Assembly (NCBI GenBank): GCA_934654755.1
Contig: CAKUGQ010000001.1
Location: 115,187 to 179,186 of the forward strand
DNA: 64,000 nt
Origin: an uncultured Oscillospiraceae bacterium
Lineage (GTDB): Bacteria > Bacillota > Clostridia > Oscillospirales > Oscillospiraceae
Direction: 5' to 3'
Positions 8,898 through 20,791 of this stretch are shown piece after piece (within the stretch, counting starts at the first letter, position 1; each line of letters opens with the position of its first letter). Both the position numbers and the translations under genes were made by a program. The notes under the pieces are model-generated. The model worked only from the letters and a program-made list of their open reading frames with translations, ran no database searches and was not told the DNA's origin.

Positions 8898-8976
8898 TGC
8901 TATAATAACGCCGTCTGTTGAATACATACTTACTCCTCCGCGCACCGCGCAGCATCAGGGAAGGATGCTGCGCGGT
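8898..8976 (+). ncRNA. Candidate small RNA with anti-Shine-Dalgarno stretch
   Basis: An extended -10 promoter (TGCTATAAT, 8898-8906; weak -35 TTCCAA at 8878 with 17-base spacing) is followed about 40 bases later by an excellent intrinsic terminator: 13-bp perfect stem, 8944-8956 with 8964-8976, then TTTATTT. No ORF fits between them. The predicted RNA is about 70 nt (start near 8912). Its unpaired 5' part contains TTACTCCTCC (8930-8939), exactly complementary to the rpoC ribosome binding site. Expression is unproven. Confidence 0.45.
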
Positions 8977-8996
8977 TTTATTTGGAAAGGCCAATC

Positions 8997-9037
8997 AGCA
9001 AAAGCCCGTCTCCCTTCCCGGGAGACGGGCTTTTGCT
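8997..9037 (-). terminator. rpoC: Bidirectional terminator downstream of rpoC
   Basis: Perfect 18-bp stem (8997-9014 with 9020-9037) with A- and T-rich outer ends and a 5-base loop. It lies 38 bases beyond the rpoC stop and can also stop rightward transcription. Confidence 0.85.
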
Positions 9038-9074
9038 TTGAACGATCAGGGCAGGGAAGATAACGCAGGAAGGG

Positions 9075-12767
<3,693 letters not shown>

Positions 12768-12782
12768 CGTTATTACTCCTCC

Positions 12783-15700
12783 TTACTCTTCCTCGTCTTC
12801 CTCATCGGCGCCGCAGTCGTCGAAGGAAAGCTCATCGTCCTCGAATCCGTCCTCTTCCGTGCTGTCTTCATTGTCGCCGTCCAGGCCAATGATGTGTGAC
12901 AGGGCGGAAACCTCGCCGTCCAGACTGTCGGGGTCAACGGCGAAACCGGAGGAGAGCACCTCATTCTCGTCAGTGACCATCTTCTCGCCCGCCGTGAAGA
13001 CGACATCGTCGTCCTCGTCCTCGCGCAGCTCGATTTCCTCGCCCTGCTCGTCCAGCACACGCACGTCGAGGCAGAGAGACTGAAGCTCTTTGACCAGCAC
13101 CTTGAAGGATTCCGGCACGCCGGGCTTGGGAACATTGTGACCCTTCACAATGGCCTCATAAGTTTTGACACGGCCGGTCACATCATCGGACTTGACGGTC
13201 AGGATTTCCTGAAGCGTATAGGCGGCGCCGTAGGCCTCAAGGGCCCAGACTTCCATTTCACCGAAGCGCTGACCACCAAACTGCGCCTTGCCGCCGAGCG
13301 GCTGCTGGGTGACAAGACTGTACGGACCCGTGGAACGGGCGTGGATCTTATCGTCGACCAGATGGTGCAGCTTGAGGAAGTAGGGATAACCGACGGTGAC
13401 AAGATTGTCGAACGGTTCACCGGTACGGCCGTCGTAGAGCACGGTTTTGCCGTCCTCACGCAGGCCGGCCAGCTTGAGGGTCTCGCGGATATCCTTTTCG
13501 TTAGCGCCGTCGAAGATCGGAGTAGCGACCTTCCAGCCGAGGGCTTTGGCGGCATAACCGAGGTGAACCTCCAGAACCTGCCCGATGTTCATACGCGACG
13601 GAACGCCCAGCGGGTTCAGAACGATGTCCAGAGGGGTGCCGTCCGGCAGGAAGGGCATATCCTCCTCCGGCAGAATGCGGGAGACGACACCCTTATTGCC
13701 GTGACGACCGGCCATTTTATCGCCGACGGAGATTTTGCGCTTCTGCGCGATATAGACACGCACGACCTTGCTTACGCCGGGCGCAAGCTCATCGCCGTTT
13801 TTGCGGGTAAAGACTTTGACATCCACAATGATGCCGGCCTCGCCGTGCGGTACCTTCAGAGAGGTATCGCGCACCTCGCGAGCCTTTTCACCGAAGATGG
13901 CGCGCAGCAGGCGCTCCTCGGCGGTCAGCTCCGTCTCGCCCTTCGGCGTGACCTTGCCAACCAGATAGTCGCCGCTCTTGACCTCGGCGCCGATGCGGAT
14001 GACGCCGTCCTCATCGAGGTCCTTCAGGGTATCCTCGCCGACATTCGGAATATCGCGGGTGATCTCCTCGGGACCGAGCTTGGTGTCCCGTGCCTCGGTC
14101 TCGTATTCTTCGATGTGAATGGAGGTAAAGACATCCTCGCGGACAAGACGCTCGTTGAGCAGAATGGCGTCCTCATAGTTGTAGCCTTCCCAGGTAACAA
14201 AGCCGATGAGCACATTTTTGCCCAGAGCAACCTCGCCCTGAGAGCAGGCAGGGCCGTCGGCGATGATCTGCTCGGCACTTACGCGTTCACCGACCGAGAC
14301 AATCGGTCGCTGGTTGACACAGGTGCCCTGGTTGGAGCGGGCGAATTTCGTCAGCTTATAGTCACACACGCTGCCGGAATCATAACGCACACTGATCCCG
14401 TCGGCACTGACGCGGGTCACGATGCCATCGCCTTCGGCTTTGACACAGACCTCGGAGTCTACGGCGCACTTCTGCTCTATGCCCGTGGCGACAATCGGGG
14501 ACTCCGTGACCATCAGCGGCACGGCCTGGCACTGCATGTTTGCGCCCATCAGTGCACGGTTTGCGTCGTCGTTTTGCAGGAAGGGGATAAAGGCGGCGGC
14601 GATTGCAGTCATCATCCTCGGCGAAACGTCAAGATAGTCGATGGTTTCGCGGTCGACCGACAGGATCTCGTCGCGGTGGCGGCAGGTTACGCGCTCGTTG
14701 AGCAGGAAGCCGTTTTCATCGACCGGCTCCGAGGCCTGGCCGATATGGTAGTCATCCTCCACATCGGCGGACATATATTCGATCTTGTCCGTCAGGCGGG
14801 AGCCGACATATTTGCCGTTTTCGTCGTATATGCGCTCGACCTTGCGGAAGGGCGCTTCAACGAAGCCGTATTCATTGATTTGCGCATAGGAGGCCAGATA
14901 GTTGATCAGACCGATGTTCGGTCCTTCAGGCGTTTCGATCGGGCACATCCTGCCGTAGTGGCTGTAATGGACGTCGCGCACGTCGAACGAAGCACGTTCG
15001 CGGCTCAGACCGCCGGGACCGAGTGCGGACAGACGGCGCTTATGGCGCAGCTCGGCCAGAGGGTTATTCTGGTCCATGAACTGCGACAGCGGGGAGGAAC
15101 CGAAGAACTCCTTGATGACTGCCGTAACGGGGCGGATATTGATGAGGCTCTGCGGGGTCACGGTGTCAAGATCCTGTACGGTCATACGCTCGCGGATAAC
15201 GCGCTCCAGACGGGTGAAGCCCACGCGGAACTGGTTTTGCAGCAGCTCGCCCACACAGCGCAGACGGCGGTTGCCGAGGTGGTCAATGTCGTCGGTAGTG
15301 CCGGCGCCAACGGTCACGCTCGTCAGGTAGTTAATGGAGGCAAGAATGTCCTCGCGGGTGATATGGCCGGGAATCAGCTCCGGCAGGCGTTCCTCGATGG
15401 CATCGGCCCAGCCGTCGGCGGGAACGGTATCGAGCATCTCAAACAGGACGCTGCGGCAGACCTTTTCCTTCACACCATACTGCGCGGGGTCGAAATCGAC
15501 AAAGTTCGCCATATCGACCATGTAGTTGGAGAAGATGCGGTGCTGCCTGCCGTTGACGTTGATGACGGCATCGCATACGCCCTTGGCGGAAAGCGCCTTG
15601 GCGCGCTCGCGGCTGAGCACTTCGCCGGGCATGGCGAGAATCTCACCCGTGCGCGGGTCAACGACCGGCTCGGCCAGCTCCTGACCGCTCAGACGGCTCC

Positions 15701-16553
15701 AGATATCCATCTTCTTGTTGAACTTGTAGCGACCGACGCGGGAGACATCGTAGCGGCGCGGGTCAAAGAACAGTGCATCAAGATAGGATTCGGAACTTTC
15801 GACTGTGGGCGGCTCGCCCGGACGCAGCCGACGGTAGATCTCCAGCAGACTCTCCTCGCGGGTCTTGCAGGGGTCCTTCTCCATTGTGGACTTGATGAAG
15901 CGGTCGTCGCCGAACAGCTCAAGGATCTGTGCATCGGTTTCCACGCCGAGGGCACGGATCAGGCAGGTGATGGGCAGCTTACGGTTCTTGTCGATGCGGA
16001 CATAGAACGCGTTTTGCAGATCGGTCTCATATTCCAGCCATGCACCGCGATAGGGGATGACGGTGGCGGTATAGACGTGCTGCTCGGCCTTGTCCACGGT
16101 GTCGCCGTAGTACATACCGGGGCTGCGGACGATCTGGGAGACGATCACGCGCTCGGCGCCGTTGATTACAAAGGTGCCGCCGTTGGTCATGAGCGGGAAA
16201 TCGCCCATGAAAATCTCCTGATCCTTGATCTCGCCGGTCTGCTTGTTGAGCAGACGCACGCGAACCTTGATGGGCTTGGCATAGGTGGCGTCGCGCTCCT
16301 TGCACTCGTCGACGGTATACTTGGGTTTTTCGTCGAGAGAGTAGTCGAGGAAGGACAGCTCCAGATTACCGGTGTAGTCGGTGATAGCGGCGACATCGCG
16401 GAATACTTCGCGCAGACCTTCGTTCAGGAACCAGTTGTAAGAATCCTTCTGAATCTTCAGAAGATTCGGCATCTGGAGAACCTCCTGATACTTGGCGTAG
16501 CTCTTGCGTTCCGTCTTGCCGTATTTCACGTCCTTGACTTGCATGAGGGTCAT
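12783..16553 (-). CDS. rpoB: RNA polymerase beta subunit
   Basis: A 1256-residue beta subunit with the conserved rifampicin-pocket region (GSSPLSQFMDQNNPLAEL, HKRRLSALGPGGL) and the C-terminal clamp segments (VGDKMAGRHGNKGVVS, GGKAQFGGQRFGEMEVWALE). The last about 60 residues form an acidic Asp/Glu tail, as in many Clostridia. Start chosen at the ATG at 16553 because AGAAAGG lies at good spacing. A GTG directly upstream (16556) and an ATG four codons in are alternatives. No ribosomal stalk gene (rplL) precedes it, unlike the common rplKAJL-rpoBC order. Confidence 0.98.
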   Translation of the reverse strand: MTLMQVKDVKYGKTERKSYAKYQEVLQMPNLLKIQKDSYNWFLNEGLREVFRDVAAITDYTGNLELSFLDYSLDEKPKYTVDECKERDATYAKPIKVRVRLLNKQTGEIKDQEIFMGDFPLMTNGGTFVINGAERVIVSQIVRSPGMYYGDTVDKAEQHVYTATVIPYRGAWLEYETDLQNAFYVRIDKNRKLPITCLIRALGVETDAQILELFGDDRFIKSTMEKDPCKTREESLLEIYRRLRPGEPPTVESSESYLDALFFDPRRYDVSRVGRYKFNKKMDIWSRLSGQELAEPVVDPRTGEILAMPGEVLSRERAKALSAKGVCDAVINVNGRQHRIFSNYMVDMANFVDFDPAQYGVKEKVCRSVLFEMLDTVPADGWADAIEERLPELIPGHITREDILASINYLTSVTVGAGTTDDIDHLGNRRLRCVGELLQNQFRVGFTRLERVIRERMTVQDLDTVTPQSLINIRPVTAVIKEFFGSSPLSQFMDQNNPLAELRHKRRLSALGPGGLSRERASFDVRDVHYSHYGRMCPIETPEGPNIGLINYLASYAQINEYGFVEAPFRKVERIYDENGKYVGSRLTDKIEYMSADVEDDYHIGQASEPVDENGFLLNERVTCRHRDEILSVDRETIDYLDVSPRMMTAIAAAFIPFLQNDDANRALMGANMQCQAVPLMVTESPIVATGIEQKCAVDSEVCVKAEGDGIVTRVSADGISVRYDSGSVCDYKLTKFARSNQGTCVNQRPIVSVGERVSAEQIIADGPACSQGEVALGKNVLIGFVTWEGYNYEDAILLNERLVREDVFTSIHIEEYETEARDTKLGPEEITRDIPNVGEDTLKDLDEDGVIRIGAEVKSGDYLVGKVTPKGETELTAEERLLRAIFGEKAREVRDTSLKVPHGEAGIIVDVKVFTRKNGDELAPGVSKVVRVYIAQKRKISVGDKMAGRHGNKGVVSRILPEEDMPFLPDGTPLDIVLNPLGVPSRMNIGQVLEVHLGYAAKALGWKVATPIFDGANEKDIRETLKLAGLREDGKTVLYDGRTGEPFDNLVTVGYPYFLKLHHLVDDKIHARSTGPYSLVTQQPLGGKAQFGGQRFGEMEVWALEAYGAAYTLQEILTVKSDDVTGRVKTYEAIVKGHNVPKPGVPESFKVLVKELQSLCLDVRVLDEQGEEIELREDEDDDVVFTAGEKMVTDENEVLSSGFAVDPDSLDGEVSALSHIIGLDGDNEDSTEEDGFEDDELSFDDCGADEEDEEE

Positions 16554-16797
16554 CACAGCCTTTCTTTTCGGGATGTGTAATTTACATGGTATTTATCGCC
16601 CGGGGGCGGAGGAATCGGATATTTGCGCCGTACAGCCCCGGCGTCGGGGACGGTCCCGCGCTTTCTGCCGGCTTGGGCAGCGGCATTTTCGGGTGGCGGT
16701 ACTGCCGATGGTAGGCAGCTGCGGAGCCGTGAAGCATATCTTGTAAAGCTCAAAAATGACACGCCCGGATGTGTTGACTGTTTATTGGTTTCCGGGC

Positions 16798-16826
16798 TTG
16801 CGCGGCGGCGTAATGTGTGGTATACT
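16798..16826 (+). promoter_or_regulatory. Promoter-like sequence opposing rpoB leader
   Basis: TTGCGC, 17 bases, TATACT on the plus strand. A transcript would start near 16833 and run into the rpoB promoter face to face. No plus-strand gene follows, so it may be fortuitous or may drive an antisense RNA. Confidence 0.3.
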
Positions 16827-16879
16827 GGGAGTAGAGGTGGGAGATCGGATTTTCCGATATTTGCGCATTATGGAGTGCA

Positions 16880-16908
16880 ATCATAACACAATTCCTGCCG
16901 AGAGTCAA
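16880..16908 (-). promoter_or_regulatory. rpoB: Probable rpoB promoter
   Basis: On the minus strand: TTGACT, 17 bases, TATGAT. A start near 16873 gives rpoB a leader of about 320 bases. The leader contains an inverted repeat (GCCCGGA with TCCGGGC, near 16763-16797) that could act as an attenuator. Apart from this promoter, the opposing promoter at 16798-16826 and the nudix terminator at 16984-17015, the gap 16557-17018 holds nothing recognised. Confidence 0.6.
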
Positions 16909-16983
16909 GTACTTTTCCGAAATTTCCCGCATATTTTCCGCGCGGGGCCGCCGGAAGAGCGCTTTTATTTCAGGAAAAGAAAT

Positions 16984-17015
16984 ACAGCCGCCGCCCAACC
17001 ATGGGCGGCGGCTGT
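16984..17015 (-). terminator. Terminator of the mntP-nudix operon
   Basis: Perfect 14-bp GC-rich stem (16984-16997 with 17002-17015) and a 4-base loop, followed on the minus strand by ATTTCTTTTCC, just beyond the nudix stop. Confidence 0.85.
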
Positions 17016-17018
17016 TGA

Positions 17019-17531
17019 TTATCGGAAAACGTCTGCAAAGCGCTCGCGGAGCAGCTCATAGCGCTGGACGTCCGGTGCGGCAAACTCGCCCGCAGCAATC
17101 AGCGCCTCCAGCTCTGTGCGGCTGACCCAACGGGCCTCGGTTGTTTCGCCGGGCTGCATGGTCAGACGTTCACAGGGCGTATCGTTTTGCAGCAGATAGA
17201 GGTCGCTGAAATAGCCGCGCGTCTCCGAGCGGACGGTTTCCAGAAGAACAAAATCCGCTTCCGGTGCGTCGATGCCCGTTTCTTCGCGCAGCTCGCGGCG
17301 AACCGCGTGCAGGCTCGTCTCACCGGCTTGCACTGCGCCGCCCGTGGCTGACCACATTCCTGCATAGTGCGGCTTTTCGGGTGCGCGTCGCGTCAGGAGC
17401 GTCTGCCCTTCCGAGTTGAACACCCAGACGAAAACCACGAGGTGAAATGCGTCGGGCGGCATGGGTGTCCCGCGCCGATGCGTGCGGCCGAGCGGCCTGC
17501 GGTTTCGATCAAACAGGTCCCAAAGCTCCAT
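17019..17531 (-). CDS. Nudix hydrolase
   Basis: A 170-residue Nudix protein with a complete Nudix box (GGAVQAGETSLHAVRRELRE, then ETGI). These enzymes cleave nucleoside diphosphates linked to another moiety; the N-terminal LWDLFDRNRRPLGR segment resembles the isopentenyl-diphosphate isomerase-like/YfcD subgroup, whose substrates vary. Its ATG overlaps the last base of the mntP stop (TAATG), showing translational coupling. The exact substrate is not predictable. Confidence 0.9.
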   Translation of the reverse strand: MELWDLFDRNRRPLGRTHRRGTPMPPDAFHLVVFVWVFNSEGQTLLTRRAPEKPHYAGMWSATGGAVQAGETSLHAVRRELREETGIDAPEADFVLLETVRSETRGYFSDLYLLQNDTPCERLTMQPGETTEARWVSRTELEALIAAGEFAAPDVQRYELLRERFADVFR

Positions 17532-18094
17532 TACGATACCCCTGTCAGATGCTCAATGAGGATCTTTGCGCCCATCAGGATCAGGATGATACCGCCGATC
17601 AACTCGGCACGTTTCTTGTATTTCAGGCCGAAGATGCTGCCGATTTTAATGCCGACGGCGGAGAAAAGGAACGTCGTGGTGCCGGTGATTGCAATGGCGA
17701 TCCAGATATTTGCCTGCGTCAGCGCAAAGGAGACGCCGGTTGCAAGCGCGTCGATACTGGTAGCGACGGCCAGCGGCAGCATGGCACGCACACCGAAGGA
17801 GGGATTGACCGCCTCTTCGTCGTGGCTGAGCGCCTCACGCAGCATATTGACGCCGATCAGTGCCAGCAGAATAAAGGCGATCCAGTGGTCAAAGCGGCGG
17901 ATGTACTCGGCGAAGGAGCTGGCAAGCAGCCAGCCGAGCAGAGGCATGAGCGCCTGAAAGCCGCCGAAGTACGCGCCGGCGATCAGTCCGTGTTTCGGAC
18001 GTACCCGTCCGGCCGAAAGGCCCTTGCTCACGGAGACGGCGAAGGCGTCCATGGAGAGAGCAATCGCAGTCAAAAGCAGGTCGATGATATTCAT
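17531..18094 (-). CDS. mntP: Manganese efflux pump MntP-like
   Basis: A 187-residue integral membrane protein with six predicted helices, resembling the MntP (YebN) manganese exporter family. The family's repeated motif appears in both halves: LSMDAFAVSVSKG near the N-terminus and ATSIDALATGVSFAL in the second half, each with the conserved membrane Asp. The open frame extends further upstream through the tRNA-Leu gene, so the ATG at 18094 with GGGGA upstream is taken as the start. No yybP-ykoY manganese riboswitch was seen in front. The only clear promoter upstream is that of the tRNA gene, so read-through past the tRNA terminator may express it. Confidence 0.9.
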   Translation of the reverse strand: MNIIDLLLTAIALSMDAFAVSVSKGLSAGRVRPKHGLIAGAYFGGFQALMPLLGWLLASSFAEYIRRFDHWIAFILLALIGVNMLREALSHDEEAVNPSFGVRAMLPLAVATSIDALATGVSFALTQANIWIAIAITGTTTFLFSAVGIKIGSIFGLKYKKRAELIGGIILILMGAKILIEHLTGVS

Positions 18095-18146
18095 AATAAA
18101 ATCCCCATTTCCAAGAAGGTCTGTCCGAGCCTGCGGATAAAAACAA

Positions 18147-18168
18147 AAAAGCCGCGATGGCGGCTTTT
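18147..18168 (-). terminator. Terminator of tRNA-Leu
   Basis: 9-bp stem (AAAAGCCGC with GCGGCTTTT) and a 4-base loop, followed on the minus strand by TTGTTTTT, directly after the tRNA. Confidence 0.85.
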
Positions 18169-18176
18169 CTGTCCTT

Positions 18177-18261
18177 TGGTGCGAGTGATGCGACTTGAAC
18201 GCACACGACGGTTGCCACACGCCCCTCAAACGTGCCTGTCTACCTATTCCAGCACACTCGC
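18177..18261 (-). tRNA. tRNA-Leu (GAG)
   Basis: 85-nt class II tRNA on the minus strand. The acceptor stem GCGAGTG pairs with CACTCGC, the discriminator is A and the CCA end is encoded. The D-arm contains GGAATAGGTAGACAG, the anticodon loop TTGAGGG gives GAG, a long variable arm (GTGGCAACCGTCGT region) follows, and the T-arm has GTTCAAGTC. The anticodon reads CUC and CUU leucine codons. Confidence 0.96.
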
Positions 18262-18280
18262 AAATCCAAAATGCCTGTTT

Positions 18281-18309
18281 ATTATACAGAACCTGAATTC
18301 GTTTGTCAA
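18281..18309 (-). promoter_or_regulatory. Consensus promoter of tRNA-Leu
   Basis: Perfect TTGACA, 17 bases, perfect TATAAT on the minus strand, about 20 bases before the tRNA 5' end. Confidence 0.9.
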
Positions 18310-18333
18310 GCCTTTTTTTCAATTTTTCTGCTC

Positions 18334-18362
18334 TTGCGAATTGCCCGCGTGTCTGATACAAT
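18334..18362 (+). promoter_or_regulatory. rsmE: Promoter of rsmE operon
   Basis: TTGCGA, 17 bases, TACAAT. It diverges from the tRNA-Leu promoter. The predicted start near 18369 excludes the ATG at 18366 as the rsmE start. Confidence 0.7.
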
Positions 18363-18386
18363 AATATGGAGAGGGAAGGTGTGCCT

Positions 18387-19118
18387 ATGCCGCGATTTTT
18401 TGCGCCCGCGCAGCAGCTGCGTGAGGATACGATAACGCTTACGGGCGAAAACGCCGCCCATGCAAAGGTTCTGCGCCTTCACGCGGGGGACGAGGTGACA
18501 GTCTGCGACGGCGAGGGAACGGATCTGCGCTGCGCGGTCGAGTCCCTCTCCGGCGGAGAGCTGACGCTGCGCGTCCTTTCGCGTGCAGCCTCGGAGAGCG
18601 AAGCACGGGTCAGATGCAGCGTCTATATGGCATTTCCGAAGGCGGACAAGCTGGAGCATGTGATCCAGAAGGCGACCGAGCTGGGTGCAGTTGAAATCGT
18701 GTGCTTTCCGATGCAGCGATGCGTATCCCGCCCGGATGAAAAATCCCTGCCGAAAAAGCTCGAACGTTGGCAGCGGATCGCGGCTTCTGCCGCGGAGCAA
18801 TCCGGCCGGGGCGTAATCCCACGCGTGCGTGCACTCGGCTCCTATGCGGAGGCTCTGGTGCGGGCATCGCAGGCGTCGCTGGCACTTTGCTTTTATGAGA
18901 ATGAGGACAAGCTGACGCTGCGCGGCGCGATCGGAGACGCGGACTTTTCCGATGCCGCAATCCTGACCGGTCCGGAGGGCGGGTTTGCGCCTGTGGAAAT
19001 CGAGCAGGCGCGCGCGGCGGGACTCAGAATCTGTACGCTGGGCAGACGCATCCTGCGCTGTGAGACTGCGCCGCTGTGCGCGCTGTCCGCACTGATGTAC
19101 GCCACGGGGGAGTTCTAG
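18387..19118 (+). CDS. rsmE: 16S rRNA (uracil-1498-N3) methyltransferase
   Basis: A 243-residue SPOUT-class methyltransferase that modifies U1498 of 16S rRNA using S-adenosylmethionine. The N-terminal PUA-like part begins PRFFAPAQQL. The knotted methyltransferase core shows AFPKADKLEHVIQKATELGA, ILTGPEGGFAPVEIEQA and LGRRILRCETAPLCAL, which are family signatures. Start set at the second ATG because GAGGGAAGG lies seven bases upstream and the promoter overlaps the earlier ATG. It heads a tightly packed run of plus-strand genes. prmA, a frequent partner, is not present. Confidence 0.95.
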   Translation: MPRFFAPAQQLREDTITLTGENAAHAKVLRLHAGDEVTVCDGEGTDLRCAVESLSGGELTLRVLSRAASESEARVRCSVYMAFPKADKLEHVIQKATELGAVEIVCFPMQRCVSRPDEKSLPKKLERWQRIAASAAEQSGRGVIPRVRALGSYAEALVRASQASLALCFYENEDKLTLRGAIGDADFSDAAILTGPEGGFAPVEIEQARAAGLRICTLGRRILRCETAPLCALSALMYATGEF

Positions 19119-19134
19119 TCAAAGAAGGAGAGGC

Positions 19135-19611
19135 GTGGATAAAATGGAACAGGTGGAAGCGGATTTTTTACATACGTATAAGCTATTGGATGCCGTCCTG
19201 AGGGATGCCTATCAGACCGATAACGGCGTGGGCACTTATCTGGCAGAGATGGAGGAAGCCGATGCCGAGGGCAAACGACATGTTGCGGACTGGTCGGAAG
19301 ATTATCGGATGATAAAGCGGCTCCGGCGTGTCAGAAACAGCGTTTCCCATGACACAAACTCCGACCGGGTTTGCGGAGAGGAGGAGCTTGAGGAACTGGA
19401 GGATTTCTATCGCCGCGTGCTGCACACGGAGGATCCGTTGGCGCTTCTGCAAAAATCCGTGACGCAGGACAGGTCTGAGAGGCGCAGCGATACCCCGGAG
19501 CGGCAGAACAGGCCCGGACACCGGGCGCCGTTGGGACTGGTGATTGCGCTGCTTGTACTGGCGGCGGTTTGCTTCGCGCTTCTTGTCGCATTGACTTTGC
19601 TGCCTGAATGA
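19135..19611 (+). CDS. Membrane-anchored protein with HEPN-like motif
   Basis: A 158-residue protein of unrecognised family. The N-terminal about 110 residues are predicted helical and soluble and contain RVRNSVSHD, in which R67-N68 and H72 match the R-x4-H pattern of HEPN domains. A charged linker follows, then one hydrophobic helix (about 133-155) at the C-terminus, so it is probably tail-anchored. The GTG at 19135 follows AAGGAG; an ATG at 19144 is an alternative. The stop overlaps the start of the next gene. HEPN assignment is an inference from one motif. Function unknown. Confidence 0.7.
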   Translation: MDKMEQVEADFLHTYKLLDAVLRDAYQTDNGVGTYLAEMEEADAEGKRHVADWSEDYRMIKRLRRVRNSVSHDTNSDRVCGEEELEELEDFYRRVLHTEDPLALLQKSVTQDRSERRSDTPERQNRPGHRAPLGLVIALLVLAAVCFALLVALTLLPE

Positions 19612-20195
19612 TACGATGTCCGATGAAAACACTGCTTTCTCTTTTCCTGACGTTTTTAAAGCTCGGGGCGTTCACCTTTGGCGGCGGGTACGCGATGCTT
19701 GCCATGATGGAGGAGCTTTTTATCGAGCGGAAGCGCTGGCTGACGCGCGAGGAATTTCTGGATATGGTCGCGCTGGCAGAGTCCACGCCCGGCCCGGTCG
19801 CCGTGAACAGCGCAACATATCTGGGCTATCGCCGCGGCGGCGTCGCGGGCGCGGCGGTGGCGACGCTTGCCGTTGTCCTGCCGTCGTTTGTCATTATCTA
19901 TGTGATCTCGCTGTTCCTCGACCGCTTTCTCAGCCTGCGGCTGGTTGCGGCGGCATTCCGCGGCGTGCAGGTCTGTGTGATCTACCTGATCGCTTCGGCC
20001 GGATTGCGGTTGTGCAGGGGGCTGGAACGTTCGGTGTTTTCAATCGCGGTTTTTGCCACCGTGATCGTCGGGATGCTTGCCTGTGCGTGCTTCTCACTCT
20101 CCTTTTCCTCAATCTTTTACATTCTTGCGGCGGGCATGGCCGGGCTGACGCTCTACGGCGTGCGGTCTCTGCGGAAAAGAGGCGGCGAAGAATGA
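19608..20195 (+). CDS. chrA1: Chromate transporter subunit, first half
   Basis: A 195-residue single-CHR-domain membrane protein. Signature stretches are FGGGYAMLAMMEEL, ALAESTPGPVAVNSATYLG and VLPSFVIIYV. Short CHR proteins work as pairs of half-size, oppositely oriented subunits that export chromate or related anions; the true substrate in anaerobes is often unclear. ATG at 19608 overlaps the previous stop. An ATG at 19623 is also possible, as no good ribosome binding site decides between them. It overlaps the second half by ATGA. Confidence 0.9.
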   Translation: MIRCPMKTLLSLFLTFLKLGAFTFGGGYAMLAMMEELFIERKRWLTREEFLDMVALAESTPGPVAVNSATYLGYRRGGVAGAAVATLAVVLPSFVIIYVISLFLDRFLSLRLVAAAFRGVQVCVIYLIASAGLRLCRGLERSVFSIAVFATVIVGMLACACFSLSFSSIFYILAAGMAGLTLYGVRSLRKRGGEE

Positions 20196-20761
20196 TTCTG
20201 TTGCAGCTCTTTTCCTCTTTTTTCCTGATTGGCGCGTTTACCTTCGGCGGCGGGAGCGGGATGATCGCACTCATCCGTGAGACGGTGCTTGCAAACGGCT
20301 GGCTGACAGAGGTGGAGTTTTTGAATTTTATTGCCGTGTCCGAATCGACCCCCGGCCCGCTCGCGGTGAACATTGCGACCTTTGTCGGCAGCTCGCAGGC
20401 GGGCTTTGCGGGGGCGCTCTGTGCCACGTTGGGTGTTGTCCTGCCGTCATTTGTCATTATTCTTGTCATTGCAGCACTGCTGAAAAATCTGATGCGTTAT
20501 GCCGGCGTGCAGGCGTTTCTGCGCGGAGTGCAGCCCTGCGCGGTGGCAATGATCCTGGCAACGGCTCTGCTGATGGCGCTGGAGACGCTGTTCGGCTTCC
20601 GGAGCTTTGCGGGCGGCGCAGCACCCGACTGGCGCTGTGTGGGCCTGTTCGCGGGGTTGTTTGCGCTTCATATACTCTGGAAGCGGCTGCGGAAGACCGC
20701 ACCGCCTCCCGCTGCCATGCTGCTGCTCTCGGCGGCAGCCGGAATTCTGATTTTTGGATAA
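20192..20761 (+). CDS. chrA2: Chromate transporter subunit, second half
   Basis: A 189-residue partner of the preceding gene, with the same motifs (FTFGGGSGMIALI, AVSESTPGPLAVNIATFVG, VLPSFVIILV). It begins at the ATGA overlapping the first half's stop, which ensures paired translation. The gene lies in a longer open frame that starts inside the first half, but the CHR domain begins exactly at this ATG (MILLQLFSSFFLIG). Confidence 0.9.
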   Translation: MILLQLFSSFFLIGAFTFGGGSGMIALIRETVLANGWLTEVEFLNFIAVSESTPGPLAVNIATFVGSSQAGFAGALCATLGVVLPSFVIILVIAALLKNLMRYAGVQAFLRGVQPCAVAMILATALLMALETLFGFRSFAGGAAPDWRCVGLFAGLFALHILWKRLRKTAPPPAAMLLLSAAAGILIFG

Positions 20762-20791
20762 ACGAACCTTTTTGTAAGGGGGAAAACGGAT

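Noticed and set aside
13137..16580. Very long plus-strand open frame opposite rpoB, with similar ones opposite rpoC (10599-12899, 9141-10514)
   Set aside because: They are exact antisense shadows of highly conserved, GC-rich rpoB/rpoC genes and match no protein family; codon bias alone explains the lack of stops.
18094..18176. Manganese (yybP-ykoY) riboswitch before mntP
   Set aside because: The stretch between the tRNA terminator and mntP is under 60 bases and lacks the riboswitch's conserved elements.
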